This document shows positions 18,514 through 27,031 of a stretch of 64,000 nt of DNA, in pieces; the first letter of the stretch is position 1, and each line of letters begins with the position of its first letter. The DNA comes from JAIPDZ01 sp034522175 (GTDB lineage: Bacteria; Desulfobacterota; DSM-4660; Desulfatiglandales; Desulfatiglandaceae). The stretch covers positions 3,162,001 through 3,226,000 of the forward strand of contig JAXHLQ010000001.1 in assembly GCA_034522175.1 (NCBI GenBank), read 5' to 3'. Made by a program: the position numbers and the translations under genes. Below the pieces are notes generated by a model. That model saw nothing but the letters and a program-made list of their open reading frames with translations. It ran no database searches and was not told the DNA's origin.

Positions 18514-20150
18514 TCTCCTTCCGCAGATCCATTCAGATCGCCAGCCTTGCACTTTTCTGTATTCTTTTGGGGCTGGCGGTCTACCTCCCCTTCTCCACCT
18601 CCGGGCTCGACTTTTTTCTGAGACTTGACCCCACGCTTGTTGCCGGGACGGCCCTGAGCGCCCGGGTGGCCTTTCTGTCCTTTCTTCCCGCCGTATTTTT
18701 GATCCTCATCACCCTGACGGCCGGGCGCATATTTTGTGGTTACATCTGCCCCATGGGCACCACCCTGGACGGATCCGATGCCCTGGCTCGGAATAGACGC
18801 GTGAAAAATAGTCTTCCGGAATCCCTGGGTCGGGTCAAGTATCTGGTTCTGATATTTATCTTTTTCGCAGGTCTTCTCGGTGTTTCGTTGGTCTTTGTTG
18901 CGTCTCCGCTCTCTCTCATCACCCGGTTTTACGGACTCGTGGTCAGCCCAATGGTGTCTTTGGTTCTGGGCCGATCACTTGAGGTGATTCAACCAATGGC
19001 CGACCAGCTGGATCTGCGCACCCTGACCTATGCTCAGGTTCACTCCATCCGTTTTACCACCCAGTTCTTTATCCTCGGATTTTTCGTGGCCCTGGCCTTT
19101 ACGGCCCTCTGGTCCCCCCGGTTCTGGTGCCGGTATCTCTGTCCCTCCGGGGCGCTTTTGGCCCTGTTTTCCATCAAACCCTGGATCCGGCGACGGGTGT
19201 CCGATGACTGTACCCACTGCGGCGCATGCGTCACATCGTGTCCCATGAATGCCATCCCCAGGGATCATCCAAGGCAAACCCGCCATCAGGAATGTATTAC
19301 GTGCCTTACCTGTCAACAGGTCTGCCCTGTGGAGGCCGTCCGCTTTTCGGCCCATGGCCATGAGGTTCGGCGTGAAACGCATCAATTCTCTCCGACCCGG
19401 CGTCAACTGATTCTCTCAGGCTTCGGCGGCGCTGCTACGGCAATGGTCAGTCTCGCCGGTCTATCCGCCCCCATGGCCAAGTCCGGGGAGGGATTGGTGG
19501 CCCCCCCAGGGCTCATCCGCCCGCCGGGCGCATTGCCGGAAAAGGATTTTCTGTCCCGGTGTGTGCGATGCGGGGAATGCATGGCCGCATGCCCCACCAA
19601 CACGCTTCAGCCCATCTGGTTTAACCAGGGATTCATGGGCATCTTCAGCCCGGCGGTCATACCCCGTCGGGGATATTGTGATCCCCGCTGTCATCAGTGC
19701 GCCGAGGTATGCCCCACCCGTGCCATCAACCGTATCACCGGCGCGGAGCGGATCTGGGCCAAGATCGGTACCGCTGTCATCCACCGGCAGAAGTGTCTGG
19801 CCTGGGAACAGCAGAAGCCCTGCATGGTATGTGACGAGGTCTGCCCCTATGACGCGATTCAATTTAAAAAACAGCCTGGAAACCCGGTGGCGGTACCCCA
19901 TGTCATAGAGAATGACTGTGCCGGCTGCGGGTATTGTGAACACTACTGCCCGGTGCAGAACCAGGCGGCGATTGTGGTCACCGCCATGGGCGAGATTCGT
20001 ATCAAACAGGGAAATTATGAAGCCGAGGGGAGGAGCCGGGGGCTCACCCTGACCCTGAAACCCAAATCCAAAACCCCATACGGTCAAATGCCAACCACCG
20101 TCGACACACCCGAGGGATTCGCCCCTGGGTTCGACGAACTTTCAAAATGA
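18510..20150 (+). CDS. NapH-NapG-like fusion: membrane ferredoxin with an internal Tat-like segment
   Basis: 546 residues in two halves. Residues 1-290 form a NapH-type membrane part with about five helices, two C-x3-CP motifs (CGYICPMG, CRYLCPSG) and two 4Fe-4S motifs (CTHCGACVTSCP, CITCLTCQQVCP). At about 296 comes RRQLILSGFGGAATAMVSLAG, which looks like the Tat signal of NapG, followed by a NapG/MauM-type part with four more clusters (CVRCGECMAACP, CHQCAEVCP, CMVCDEVCP, CAGCGYCEHYCP). Nap systems encode these as separate genes. The fusion would carry electrons from the quinone pool to the periplasm or the reverse. GTG start coupled to DUF362; 4-bp overlap with the next gene. Confidence 0.85.
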   Translation: MISFRRSIQIASLALFCILLGLAVYLPFSTSGLDFFLRLDPTLVAGTALSARVAFLSFLPAVFLILITLTAGRIFCGYICPMGTTLDGSDALARNRRVKNSLPESLGRVKYLVLIFIFFAGLLGVSLVFVASPLSLITRFYGLVVSPMVSLVLGRSLEVIQPMADQLDLRTLTYAQVHSIRFTTQFFILGFFVALAFTALWSPRFWCRYLCPSGALLALFSIKPWIRRRVSDDCTHCGACVTSCPMNAIPRDHPRQTRHQECITCLTCQQVCPVEAVRFSAHGHEVRRETHQFSPTRRQLILSGFGGAATAMVSLAGLSAPMAKSGEGLVAPPGLIRPPGALPEKDFLSRCVRCGECMAACPTNTLQPIWFNQGFMGIFSPAVIPRRGYCDPRCHQCAEVCPTRAINRITGAERIWAKIGTAVIHRQKCLAWEQQKPCMVCDEVCPYDAIQFKKQPGNPVAVPHVIENDCAGCGYCEHYCPVQNQAAIVVTAMGEIRIKQGNYEAEGRSRGLTLTLKPKSKTPYGQMPTTVDTPEGFAPGFDELSK

Positions 20151-21298
20151 GGAAACATACCATGCTGATGGACAGTGTCGAGGTCGTACGCAAAGGCGAC
20201 AGCAACGGAAACGGTATGCTCATTCGCATACAACTCCCGTCAGGCATCGAGATCCTGGGACTCCCCACGGAAAATGCATATGGCGGCGGCTGGGACCTGG
20301 GCCCCACCTGGAACTATCTGGTATTGGATGATAAACCCTTCCTGGTGGATACGGGAAGACTGGGGATGGGCCAAAAACTCCTCGATATGATCGCTTACAC
20401 CGGCATGTCAGCAAGCGATATCGCGTTTATCATGGCCAGTCACGGTCATGAAGACCACGATGGCTCACTATATGAAATGGCCACATCCATCCAGGCGCCC
20501 GTTAAAGGCCATCTCATATACGACCGGCTGATTCGTTACTATCCGGATTTGGCCAGCACCCCAACGCAAGAGAAGTTTCCCGCATTGTGCTGGCGGTGCT
20601 TCATGCCCGAATCCTATTCCGATAAAAACTGCCGCGAATACCAGGAGACGCGCAGCCGGCTCACCATCGAGACCCTGAAAAACGAACCGGAACCATTGAG
20701 CAAAAACACGTTGGCCCATCATGTCCCCGGTCACAGCCCGGACGCCCTGGCCATTTTCGTGGGAGAGGAGGCGCTTCTTGTGGGCGATACCGTACTGCCG
20801 GATATCACGCCCTGGCCCTCCCAGGAGGCCTTTTATCATCCGGTGAAACGCATTCTCTCCCCGGAATACCCCACTGCCGACTCCGTCTTCGGCCTGCGCG
20901 CATACCTCCGGTCCCTCAAGACGCTCAAGGCACTGGGATCGCAACGGGAAGGCCTCATGGTTCTTCCTGCCCACCGCCTGTTTTACGGCAACCGGTGGAA
21001 CGATCTCGACCTAACCACACGAATCGATGAACTCATCGAGCACCACATTCAGCGCTGTGGGGCCATCCTGGAAATTCTGAAAGAAGGCCCGAAAACGGTT
21101 CGTGACCTCTCCGTACATCACTTTGATGCACCGCTCTTGAAGGGATTCGGCATCCTGATGGCGGAAAACGAAATGATCAGTCACTGTGAGTTGTTGGAAG
21201 CGTGTGGGGATGTCCAGACATCCACGGGAGGTGAATATAGGGCCACCGGCCATATCAATTTTGAGTCGGCGATCGGGTCTCTAACGTCCGTCCGTTAG
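20147..21298 (+). CDS. metallo-beta-lactamase-fold hydrolase
   Basis: 383 residues. The signature SHGHEDHDG (HxHxDH type), a later HVPGHSPD histidine and GDTVL aspartate supply the binuclear metal site. The C-terminal 100 residues (LILE HHIQRCGAILEILKEGPKTV ...) resemble the winged-helix tail of the LACTB2/glyoxalase II-like branch. ATG 20147 overlaps the NapH-NapG stop. As the last gene of a redox operon, it could hydrolyse a thioester or a persulfide; the family does not decide the substrate. Confidence 0.85.
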   Translation: MRKHTMLMDSVEVVRKGDSNGNGMLIRIQLPSGIEILGLPTENAYGGGWDLGPTWNYLVLDDKPFLVDTGRLGMGQKLLDMIAYTGMSASDIAFIMASHGHEDHDGSLYEMATSIQAPVKGHLIYDRLIRYYPDLASTPTQEKFPALCWRCFMPESYSDKNCREYQETRSRLTIETLKNEPEPLSKNTLAHHVPGHSPDALAIFVGEEALLVGDTVLPDITPWPSQEAFYHPVKRILSPEYPTADSVFGLRAYLRSLKTLKALGSQREGLMVLPAHRLFYGNRWNDLDLTTRIDELIEHHIQRCGAILEILKEGPKTVRDLSVHHFDAPLLKGFGILMAENEMISHCELLEACGDVQTSTGGEYRATGHINFESAIGSLTSVR

Positions 21299-21354
21299 CC
21301 CCGTCACCAAGGGCTGTTTCCGCATAAGGCTATCCCATGCGGCTGTCAGGCCCT

Positions 21355-21398
21355 GCATCAGGCACCGGTATCTTTGTGCCAATGACCGTACCTGATGC
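21355..21398. terminator. hairpin between convergent genes
   Basis: GCATCAGG (21355-21362) pairs with CCTGATGC (21391-21398); the interior CACCGGT/ACCGT segments extend the stem imperfectly. It lies between the end of the redox operon and the end of the convergent gene at 21421, so it may terminate both. Confidence 0.5.
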
Positions 21399-21420
21399 GA
21401 GCCACTGTGGCCGAAAGAGG

Positions 21421-21789
21421 CTAATTATCGATGGTTACCTCCACAACGCTCTGGCGGGCAATGACATGCTCCACATCATGTTCCCGGACAAAGACATGCA
21501 TCAGTCCCAACACTTCATAAGCGCCGTTTTCAAGGGCTGACGTATCCCAGGTGACCGGAAAATTCTCTTCCTTGTCTTCGGACTCCCCCACCTTGATCCA
21601 GCTGCCCGTGTCTTTCTTACGGTAGTACCATGGATTGGAAATCTTCACTATGGCACCCGATATGCCCAGTTCTTTAAGTTCCTTATAAAGGAGGTCCTCG
21701 TCCAGCCCCTCCCGCAACCGGACCACCCCGGAAAAGCTCTTGAGGCTCTCCGAGGGAACGATAAAATGCGGTCCCCAATCAAATGACAT
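21421..21789 (-). CDS. small soluble protein of unknown function
   Basis: 122 residues from ATG 21789, which has a GAAAGGAGGG ribosome site; a start at 21828 is in frame but poorer. The sequence MSFDWGPHFIVPSESLKSFS is followed by a mixed alpha/beta fold with two tryptophan/tyrosine-rich spots (NPWYYRKKDTGSWIKVGE) and no Cys. No family is recognised. It resembles small proteins found beside redox operons in related bacteria only in size. Confidence 0.65.
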   Translation of the reverse strand: MSFDWGPHFIVPSESLKSFSGVVRLREGLDEDLLYKELKELGISGAIVKISNPWYYRKKDTGSWIKVGESEDKEENFPVTWDTSALENGAYEVLGLMHVFVREHDVEHVIARQSVVEVTIDN

Positions 21790-22233
21790 AACGCCCTCCT
21801 TTCTCAGTACACGGGTTGACTCACACATGGATGCGCCCTCTTTTCGAGATGAATTGCATTATGAGGGCACTATTCAAATAGATGCAATTGTCCTGCCACT
21901 CCCAACTGCCACCCTTATTTGGGTATATTAACAGATAGCTTAATGAATTGCACTGAAATGAACCCCCATTTAACAAACGACAGGCATATTAAAAACCGAT
22001 TTATTTTTAAGGAGTTAGACCTATAACATATTCAATGGCCTGTGCAAGAAACCATAAGTGCGGCGTCATGACATGAATTTCAGGCAGATTGAACGCCCGG
22101 GGTTTACCTCCTGAACCGAGACGAAAAATTACATTTTTGACGGATAGGCCAAAAGTAAATTACATTTTAGTAGGAAAGCCACCTGATGACAACGAAAACA
22201 TTCTTCGCTTGAGCGGTCTACGAACCTAACACT
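21790..22233. other. AT-rich intergenic region
   Basis: About 440 bp between the unknown gene and hicA. No credible coding frame, tRNA or strong hairpin was seen. The middle (21900-22030) is AT rich and could hold a promoter for the leftward gene. Confidence 0.5.
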
Positions 22234-22482
22234 TCACCTTAAATAGGCGTAAAATTCTTTCTTGGTCAAGCCAGACTGCCTAATCATTTTACCCAATAAA
22301 GGCCCGTATTTTTCTTTCTTGCTGTTGAGGTGATCCACGGTGACAAGCCTTCTCTCGCCGCCGACAACCCCCTCCCAATGGGTGTGGCTGCCTTTTGTTC
22401 TTGCAGGCCTAAAACCGGCTGCCTTCAAGACAGCCTCAACTTGATCGCGGTCGAGCAGTGGATATCTGCCACCCATCAGCAC
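22234..22482 (-). CDS. hicA: HicA-like mRNA interferase toxin
   Basis: 82 residues of the HicA double-stranded RNA-binding-like fold: RDQVEAVLKAAGFRPARTKG then SHTHW, which contains the catalytic His of the G-S-H motif, and a basic C-terminal helix. HicA cleaves mRNA during translation stress. It overlaps the upstream hicB-like gene by 7 bp. The pair is in the antitoxin-first order. Confidence 0.85.
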   Translation of the reverse strand: MLMGGRYPLLDRDQVEAVLKAAGFRPARTKGSHTHWEGVVGGERRLVTVDHLNSKKEKYGPLLGKMIRQSGLTKKEFYAYLR

Positions 22483-22814
22483 TGAGAGGCGAGATGAAAC
22501 GGAAGGGCTTCTTTGAAAGTGAAATTATTGGGAAAATTTCTAATAAACAGGATGGATTTTATGCCGTAATAGATCAGCCAGTCCTTTATCGGTGCCCTGC
22601 GACAAAGGAGTTCTGGGATAGAAGTCTTATTATCCGTATCGAGGACTGTTTCAATATAGCTTTCAATCACTTGGTGCATTTTGTTTCTCAGTTCCTCTCG
22701 GCTTCCGGCTTCAACACCAAGATCAAAATTCAAGCAAAGGCCAAACCATTTACCGCCCTTGGTTTTATACCCATAACATCTCACAACAAGGCGATTCGGG
22801 GACATGTCTGCCAT
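22476..22814 (-). CDS. hicB: HicB-like antitoxin
   Basis: 112 residues. The N-terminal 60 contain the partial RNase H fold of HicB (KWFGLCLNFDLGVEAGSREE and LRNKMHQVIESYIETVL). The C-terminal half (about 65-112) does not look like the usual ribbon-helix-helix or HTH DNA-binding domain, so repression may work differently. ATG 22814 has a GGAGGAG site. A good promoter lies just upstream. Confidence 0.8.
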   Translation of the reverse strand: MADMSPNRLVVRCYGYKTKGGKWFGLCLNFDLGVEAGSREELRNKMHQVIESYIETVLDTDNKTSIPELLCRRAPIKDWLIYYGIKSILFIRNFPNNFTFKEALPFHLASQC

Positions 22815-22837
22815 GAGCGTCTCCTCCTTCCCTACAA

Positions 22838-22867
22838 ATTATATCGGCACGATTTTTGTGAAGTCAA
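22838..22867 (-). promoter_or_regulatory. sigma-70 promoter of hicBA
   Basis: On the minus strand TTGACT (22867-22862) is followed after 18 bases by a perfect TATAAT (22843-22838), about 25 bp before the hicB start. Confidence 0.65.
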
Positions 22868-22872
22868 GATAA

Positions 22873-23243
22873 GAGATGATAAGATGATAGTCGCTTTTTT
22901 GAGGATGAGATATAGCGGAAACGGGCTTGGGTGTCAAAGAAATTGTGACCACAGGATATTCGGGTCGATACAAGAGACCTCAATATGGAGGACTAAATTT
23001 AGGGCAGGGGCGGATGTGGTTGAAGGTTTCGAGCGCTCCTGTGACGCAGGAAGGGCTGAAAATGGGGAGAATTTGAGCACAGTATCAGAGGGTCCACCTC
23101 ATTCCCCCTTTCACGATTTCAAGCGTTGAGGTGCCTGTCTGACAAGGCGCGAAAACGCAGGAATATCTGGATATTCCGAACGTTTGAAACGCAACCATAT
23201 AGGACGCATCGGCGTATGAGATGAGGGTAATCCGGGACAAATA
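22873..23243. repeat. dispersed ~370-bp repeat, copy 1
   Basis: Matches 30815-31190 over its length. The right 160 bp (about 23062-23225) differ at only a few positions; the left half is more diverged. It contains short inverted repeats, notably GGAATATCTGGATATTCC (23160s), and has no open frame shared by both copies. Shorter pieces recur at 33377-33416 and around 57270-57345. No transposase is nearby, so this may be a non-autonomous element or a structured RNA. Confidence 0.75.
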
Positions 23244-23427
23244 ACCGCCTGCAATGACGACATTTCTTCTTCTCTATCTTTTTCATCAAAAGCCTGCCTC
23301 CAATCGAGGCCGACTATCGATGAGCAGTCTATTTAAGGGAAGAAAATTGAAGAAAATGATTCAAAATGATCGGGTAGGGAAGAAAAACCAAAGAAGAAAA
23401 TTACACCTCTTCATACCGGTCACATAA

Positions 23428-23526
23428 CTACATATTCAGAACGGCCATGACATCAAGTGTTCCAATTGCCTCTTTTGCTTTTTCATGAATGGCTTTCATT
23501 TGTTCCTGTCTTGTTTCCGCTGCCAT
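23428..23526 (-). CDS. possible 32-residue small protein
   Basis: ATG 23526 is preceded by AAAGGAAGTG at a workable distance and opens a 33-codon frame ending in TAG at 23428. The product (MAAETRQEQMKAIHEKAKEA then a short hydrophobic end) is a charged amphipathic helix with no recognised family. It is on the same strand as the zinc-ribbon gene upstream, separated from it by a terminator-like hairpin. Coding is uncertain because of the short length. Confidence 0.3.
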   Translation of the reverse strand: MAAETRQEQMKAIHEKAKEAIGTLDVMAVLNM

Positions 23527-23551
23527 TTCTAATCACTTCCTTTCTATGTAA

Positions 23552-23583
23552 AATTCCCATCTTAACCGAGTAAGATGGGAATT
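23552..23583 (-). terminator. perfect 13-bp hairpin after the zinc-ribbon gene
   Basis: AATTCCCATCTTA (23552-23564) and TAAGATGGGAATT (23571-23583) form a perfect stem with a 6-base loop, 19 bp past the stop codon of the gene at 23602 on the minus strand. Confidence 0.65.
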
Positions 23584-23601
23584 GCCATATTTGATCTGGC
23601 C

Positions 23602-23859
23602 TTAAAAATGCCATGTTGATTCGCAGTTAGAGCAGTGGGCTTCCGTCGCCTTATTCTTACGGCTGAGGCCAGTGCCTAATAATGACACACCAGCAGTCAA
23701 TAGGGCAGCGGTGGCCTTTCCACCGTGAATACCGGATTTGCGTTTTACATTTTGTGTCGTAACGAATCCTTTCGTTTGGCAATGTGGGCAGACAATTTTT
23801 CTATCCTGTAGCTCCTTTTGTGACAGTGTTCTTGGAGTTTGCCTATACCGAAAGAGCAA
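23602..23859 (-). CDS. small zinc-ribbon protein with hydrophobic segment
   Basis: 85 residues with two CxxC pairs, CPHC near residue 24 and CSNC near residue 77, flanking a glycine-rich hydrophobic stretch (KATAALLTAGVSLLGTGLS). The pairs can form one zinc ribbon. No named family is recognised. It is followed by a strong hairpin. Function unknown. Confidence 0.55.
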   Translation of the reverse strand: MLFRYRQTPRTLSQKELQDRKIVCPHCQTKGFVTTQNVKRKSGIHGGKATAALLTAGVSLLGTGLSRKNKATEAHCSNCESTWHF

Positions 23860-23890
23860 ATAATCTCTTCTAAAGAGCCAAGGTTGGGAG

Positions 23891-24136
23891 TTGGATAAAT
23901 TAGCGGCTCATGTGGCTGAATTGTTGGGAATAGATGATTCGGTGGTTTGGTCTGCGAGTAAATACAGGCATGTTGTCGAAGTACGGAGCCTGCTTTGCTA
24001 TTGGGCCGTCAGGGATCTGGGTATGAGTATGACTTCATTAGCGAAAAGGCTTAGACTATCCGTTGCGGCTATTGGGCAGTCGGTAGAGAGGGGAGAGCGG
24101 TTAATCGAAGAAAAGTCTTATCATTTAAAAGTGTAA
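23891..24136 (+). pseudogene. C-terminal fragment of a REP-associated (IS200-like) transposase
   Basis: 81 residues resembling the helical DnaA-like tail found on many REP-associated tyrosine transposases: SLLCYWAVRDLGMSMTSLA then KRLRLSVAAIGQSVERGE. The catalytic HUH/Tyr domain is missing, so it is a relic. Immediately after the stop is TGTGAAGAACGTCCCC (24138-24153), which also flanks the N-terminal relic at 29283-29600. Confidence 0.7.
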
Positions 24137-24137
24137 A

Positions 24138-24153
24138 TGTGAAGAACGTCCCC
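24138..24153 (+). repeat. 16-bp REP-like motif TGTGAAGAACGTCCCC
   Basis: Occurs just after a transposase tail here, at 29641-29656 beside a transposase head, and in reverse (15 bases) at 31184-31198 at the end of repeat copy 2. Such short motifs are the usual companions of REP-associated transposases. Confidence 0.6.
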
Positions 24154-24416
24154 TATTTCTCGCTTCGGTTTGCCCCGGTAATCTGCTGACGGGTCCCCTC
24201 ATATCATGGTGAGGGTGCTTTTCGTGTAAATACACCAAAACGGGCATCCATATACTGTCAATACGGTATTCCCAGGGTTTCTGTGGAAGTCGTATTTTGC
24301 CTATAGGTTTGGTCGATTTCTATTTATTGGCTACCTGAACAAAGTGATGGCGGGAGGACTCATTTTTGGTCAATAAACTGATTGCGGTAAACACAAAGAG
24401 GAAAAGGAGGATCGTC

Positions 24417-25688
24417 ATGAAAGGGAGAATGGCAAAAAATGTGGTGATGGGCTTTCTGCTGATGTTTGGCATGGGGTGCGCTGCGGCGCCGCAATTCAAG
24501 CCCACTCCGGTTACGCCTCAGCGATTCGAGGCGGATCAATACAGGGCTAAAGTGGATACCATGTACATCGTTTTTGATGCCTCCAAATCCATGACCAAGT
24601 GGCCTTATAAGGGAAGGCCCAAGATAAATATTGCCAAAGACGTGGTGTATCATATGAATCAAACCCTCCCCGATGTAGACATGAGCGCAGGGTTTCGGGT
24701 GTTCGGCCAGAATCCGGAGGTCGCTCCCGGGGATACGGCCTTGATCTACGGAATTACGGAATACAGCCAATCCGGAGTCACCGGCGCCATCAATGACATT
24801 CAGGGACATGGCATGGACACCCCCATGGCAGCGGCTTTGAAGGCCGCCGGCAAGGACTTGGCCTCAACCCGGGGACCGATTGCCCTTATTTTAGTGAGCG
24901 ATGGAGAACACCCGGAAATCTCCGAACTCCCTATAAGTAACGATGCAAAGGCCCTCAAAGACAAATATGGGGAACGGCTGTGTATATACACCATCGGCAT
25001 TGGAGACAATCCACAGGGAATGAGCCGTTTGAAGGAAATAGCCGAAATAGGCGGTTGCGGTTTTTATAAAAACGCCAATGAGTTGGCTTCAGCGGCTTCC
25101 ATGGCCGATTTTGTGGAGCAGGTATTCTTAACCAAGCTCATGGACAGCGACGGGGACGGGGTTTATGATAAAGATGATGCGTGCCCTGGAACCCCACCGG
25201 GCGTAGAAGTGGATGAACGAGGCTGTCCCTTGCCCACTCCGGAACCGAAGCCGAAGGTTGTGACCCCGGCAGACAGTGACGGCGACGGTGTTCTCGACAG
25301 GCGTGACAAATGCCCCAACACCCCCACCGGCGCGGTTGTGGATGCAGACGGCTGCTGGGTGATCGGAAATATCCATTTTGACTTTGATAAGTCCAACATC
25401 AAAACCGGATTTGAGCCCGTTCTCATGAAAATCGCTGCGGTGATGAAGCAAAATCCGAATGTGCAGCTCACCATTCATGGGCATACCGACAGCATTGGTA
25501 CGGAATCCTATAATCAAGGTCTTTCCGAAAGGCGCGCACAATCTGCCAAACAATACCTGATGGACAGAGGGATTGACAGCTCCCGGTTAAGCACCGTGGG
25601 CTATAGTTTCCGTCAGCCCATCGCCACCAATAAGACCGAAGCGGGTCGTGCGAGAAATAGAAGAGCCGAATTTGAACCTATGCGTTAG
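24417..25688 (+). CDS. OmpA-family lipoprotein with von Willebrand A domain
   Basis: 423 residues from ATG 24417 (AAAGGAGG site). A lipoprotein signal ends in LMFGMGC, so the Cys would be lipidated. A VWA domain follows (about 45-240) with MIDAS start DASKSM and ILVSDGEH. Two calcium-binding thrombospondin-type-3-like repeats come next (DSDGDGVYDKDDACPGTP, DSDGDGVLDRRDKCPNTP). The OmpA C-terminal domain (IHFDFDKSNIK ... GHTDSIGTESYNQGLSERRA) binds peptidoglycan. It is probably an outer-membrane lipoprotein displaying a protein-binding VWA domain. It stands alone, followed by a terminator. Confidence 0.92.
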   Translation: MKGRMAKNVVMGFLLMFGMGCAAAPQFKPTPVTPQRFEADQYRAKVDTMYIVFDASKSMTKWPYKGRPKINIAKDVVYHMNQTLPDVDMSAGFRVFGQNPEVAPGDTALIYGITEYSQSGVTGAINDIQGHGMDTPMAAALKAAGKDLASTRGPIALILVSDGEHPEISELPISNDAKALKDKYGERLCIYTIGIGDNPQGMSRLKEIAEIGGCGFYKNANELASAASMADFVEQVFLTKLMDSDGDGVYDKDDACPGTPPGVEVDERGCPLPTPEPKPKVVTPADSDGDGVLDRRDKCPNTPTGAVVDADGCWVIGNIHFDFDKSNIKTGFEPVLMKIAAVMKQNPNVQLTIHGHTDSIGTESYNQGLSERRAQSAKQYLMDRGIDSSRLSTVGYSFRQPIATNKTEAGRARNRRAEFEPMR

Positions 25689-25701
25689 CCGGTCCCGCAT
25701 C

Positions 25702-25743
25702 AACGGGCATTTGGGGGGCCCCCGGGCATCCCCAAATGCCCGT
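25702..25743 (+). terminator. hairpin terminator after the OmpA gene
   Basis: ACGGGCATTTGGGG (from 25703) pairs with CCCCAAATGCCCGT (to 25743), about 15 bp past the stop. It is a long GC-rich stem without a T tract. Confidence 0.6.
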
Positions 25744-25804
25744 CCCGTCAAGACCAGGGTCTATCCAAAACACATGGAATCCCCATGAGGATGATTTTGG
25801 TTTG

Positions 25805-25990
25805 CTTAGGGCTCACTCAAAAATAACTTCACATTTTCCCATCTCAGCTTCGGGCCGTCTTCGGCTGCCGCTCAATCGTTAAACCCTCAAAATAATTCAC
25901 TATTCCTGTGGCTTCACTCAATCGCGACAGCCAAATCCAACCCAAATCAGTGCGTCAATTCTGCGAACTTATTTTTGAGCGAGCCCTTAG
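25805..25990. mobile_element. 186-bp MITE-like element with 26-bp terminal inverted repeats
   Basis: The left end (25805-25830, CTTAGGGCTCACTCAAAAAT...) and the reverse complement of the right end (25965-25990) match at about 24 of 26 positions. The interior has no coding frame. The TIRs begin within CTTAGGG/CTAAGGG. A second copy was not seen in the window, so mobility is inferred from the structure alone. Confidence 0.6.
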
Positions 25991-26051
25991 GGGTTGCCAA
26001 GTCGACTCGGAGCATTTATGATTCCATTTTTATTCAATGGAAGGTTCTGGA

Positions 26052-26993
26052 ATGAAATCCCCTTATGTATCGGTTCTCTCGGCGCTCCTGCTAATGATCT
26101 CAACTGTGTTGATTGCCGAGGGGTCAAGTTGTCGCCAACCCGTTGATATCCAGCTGATTCAAGAGCGGTTCGGCGCCGATATCGCCCGGATATATCGGAA
26201 TGTGGAAGGAATGCCGCGGTTTTCTGAGGCTGAGCCGCTGCCCACGCTCAAGTATCGGAGAAATGACTCCCCATGCAATGCACTGTTTATCCGTGAAAAT
26301 CCGGAAATGGCGGAGCGGTGTAATCAAACCAGGGAAACCATTACCATCGAAAACCGGTACCAAAAAACGCTGACCGTTCACATCGTAGGCGGAGAACTCG
26401 ATTCCATTGATTTCAACATTCCCATAGATGATACAGATCCCCTGAAGACTAGAAAAGTCATGTTACTCCATGGGTCCCTGATTGTGCATGATGTCGTGTT
26501 GAAGGAGTACAGCCACAATAATGCCAAGATCTATTTCTTTCCCACTTCGGATCTGTGCGTGGCATTGGATAGAAATCACAACCTGCTCATTTCATTGGGC
26601 CCCTGTGATTACATAAAGTTTATGGCCCGTGATTTTACCCAAACTGAATGCCGAGGATTCAGATGGCGGGCCCGGTCTAAATTCTACCGAAACGGAACGC
26701 GTTCGCTTCCGGATGTCGCTTACCAGGGTGAACAACCCTGCATGATGACCACTAACTGGAGCTACCCGCCTTTGGATGGATTTTTACACTTGTACAACCA
26801 CACCCATAAGGTAGGTCGAATACCTACCTCTATCCTTTATCAAAAACGAAAAGATCTTCGAGCGAAGCCCCTGTTTACGGAAACAGGCCTATTGGGGTAT
26901 TTAGAAAATATTTATGCAGGTGAAAGGGTCAAGTGCCGCTACACCCCTGAAATTCAGCGCTCCATTCGGAAACTTTTAAACCGAACTCCTTAG
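26052..26993 (+). CDS. secreted protein of unknown function
   Basis: 313 residues from ATG 26052, which has GGAAGG upstream; ATG 26037 in the same frame is less likely. A signal peptide (VLSALLLMISTVLIAEGSS) ends near residue 25. The mature part holds about eight cysteines (SPCNALF, AERCNQ, DLCVAL, GPCDYI, TECRGF, QPCMMT, VKCRYT) that could form disulfides, and many aromatic residues. No family recognised. It stands alone downstream of the MITE-like element. Confidence 0.65.
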   Translation: MKSPYVSVLSALLLMISTVLIAEGSSCRQPVDIQLIQERFGADIARIYRNVEGMPRFSEAEPLPTLKYRRNDSPCNALFIRENPEMAERCNQTRETITIENRYQKTLTVHIVGGELDSIDFNIPIDDTDPLKTRKVMLLHGSLIVHDVVLKEYSHNNAKIYFFPTSDLCVALDRNHNLLISLGPCDYIKFMARDFTQTECRGFRWRARSKFYRNGTRSLPDVAYQGEQPCMMTTNWSYPPLDGFLHLYNHTHKVGRIPTSILYQKRKDLRAKPLFTETGLLGYLENIYAGERVKCRYTPEIQRSIRKLLNRTP

Positions 26994-27031
26994 GGAATGG
27001 ACGGCAAAGCACTGGTGTTTCCCAAATTAAC

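Larger units (their letters stand above)
23244..23601. other. AT-rich region holding a possible tiny gene and a hairpin
   Basis: About 360 bp, AT rich. It holds the small frame at 23428-23526 and the perfect hairpin at 23552-23583, both described separately. Nothing else was recognised. Confidence 0.5.
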
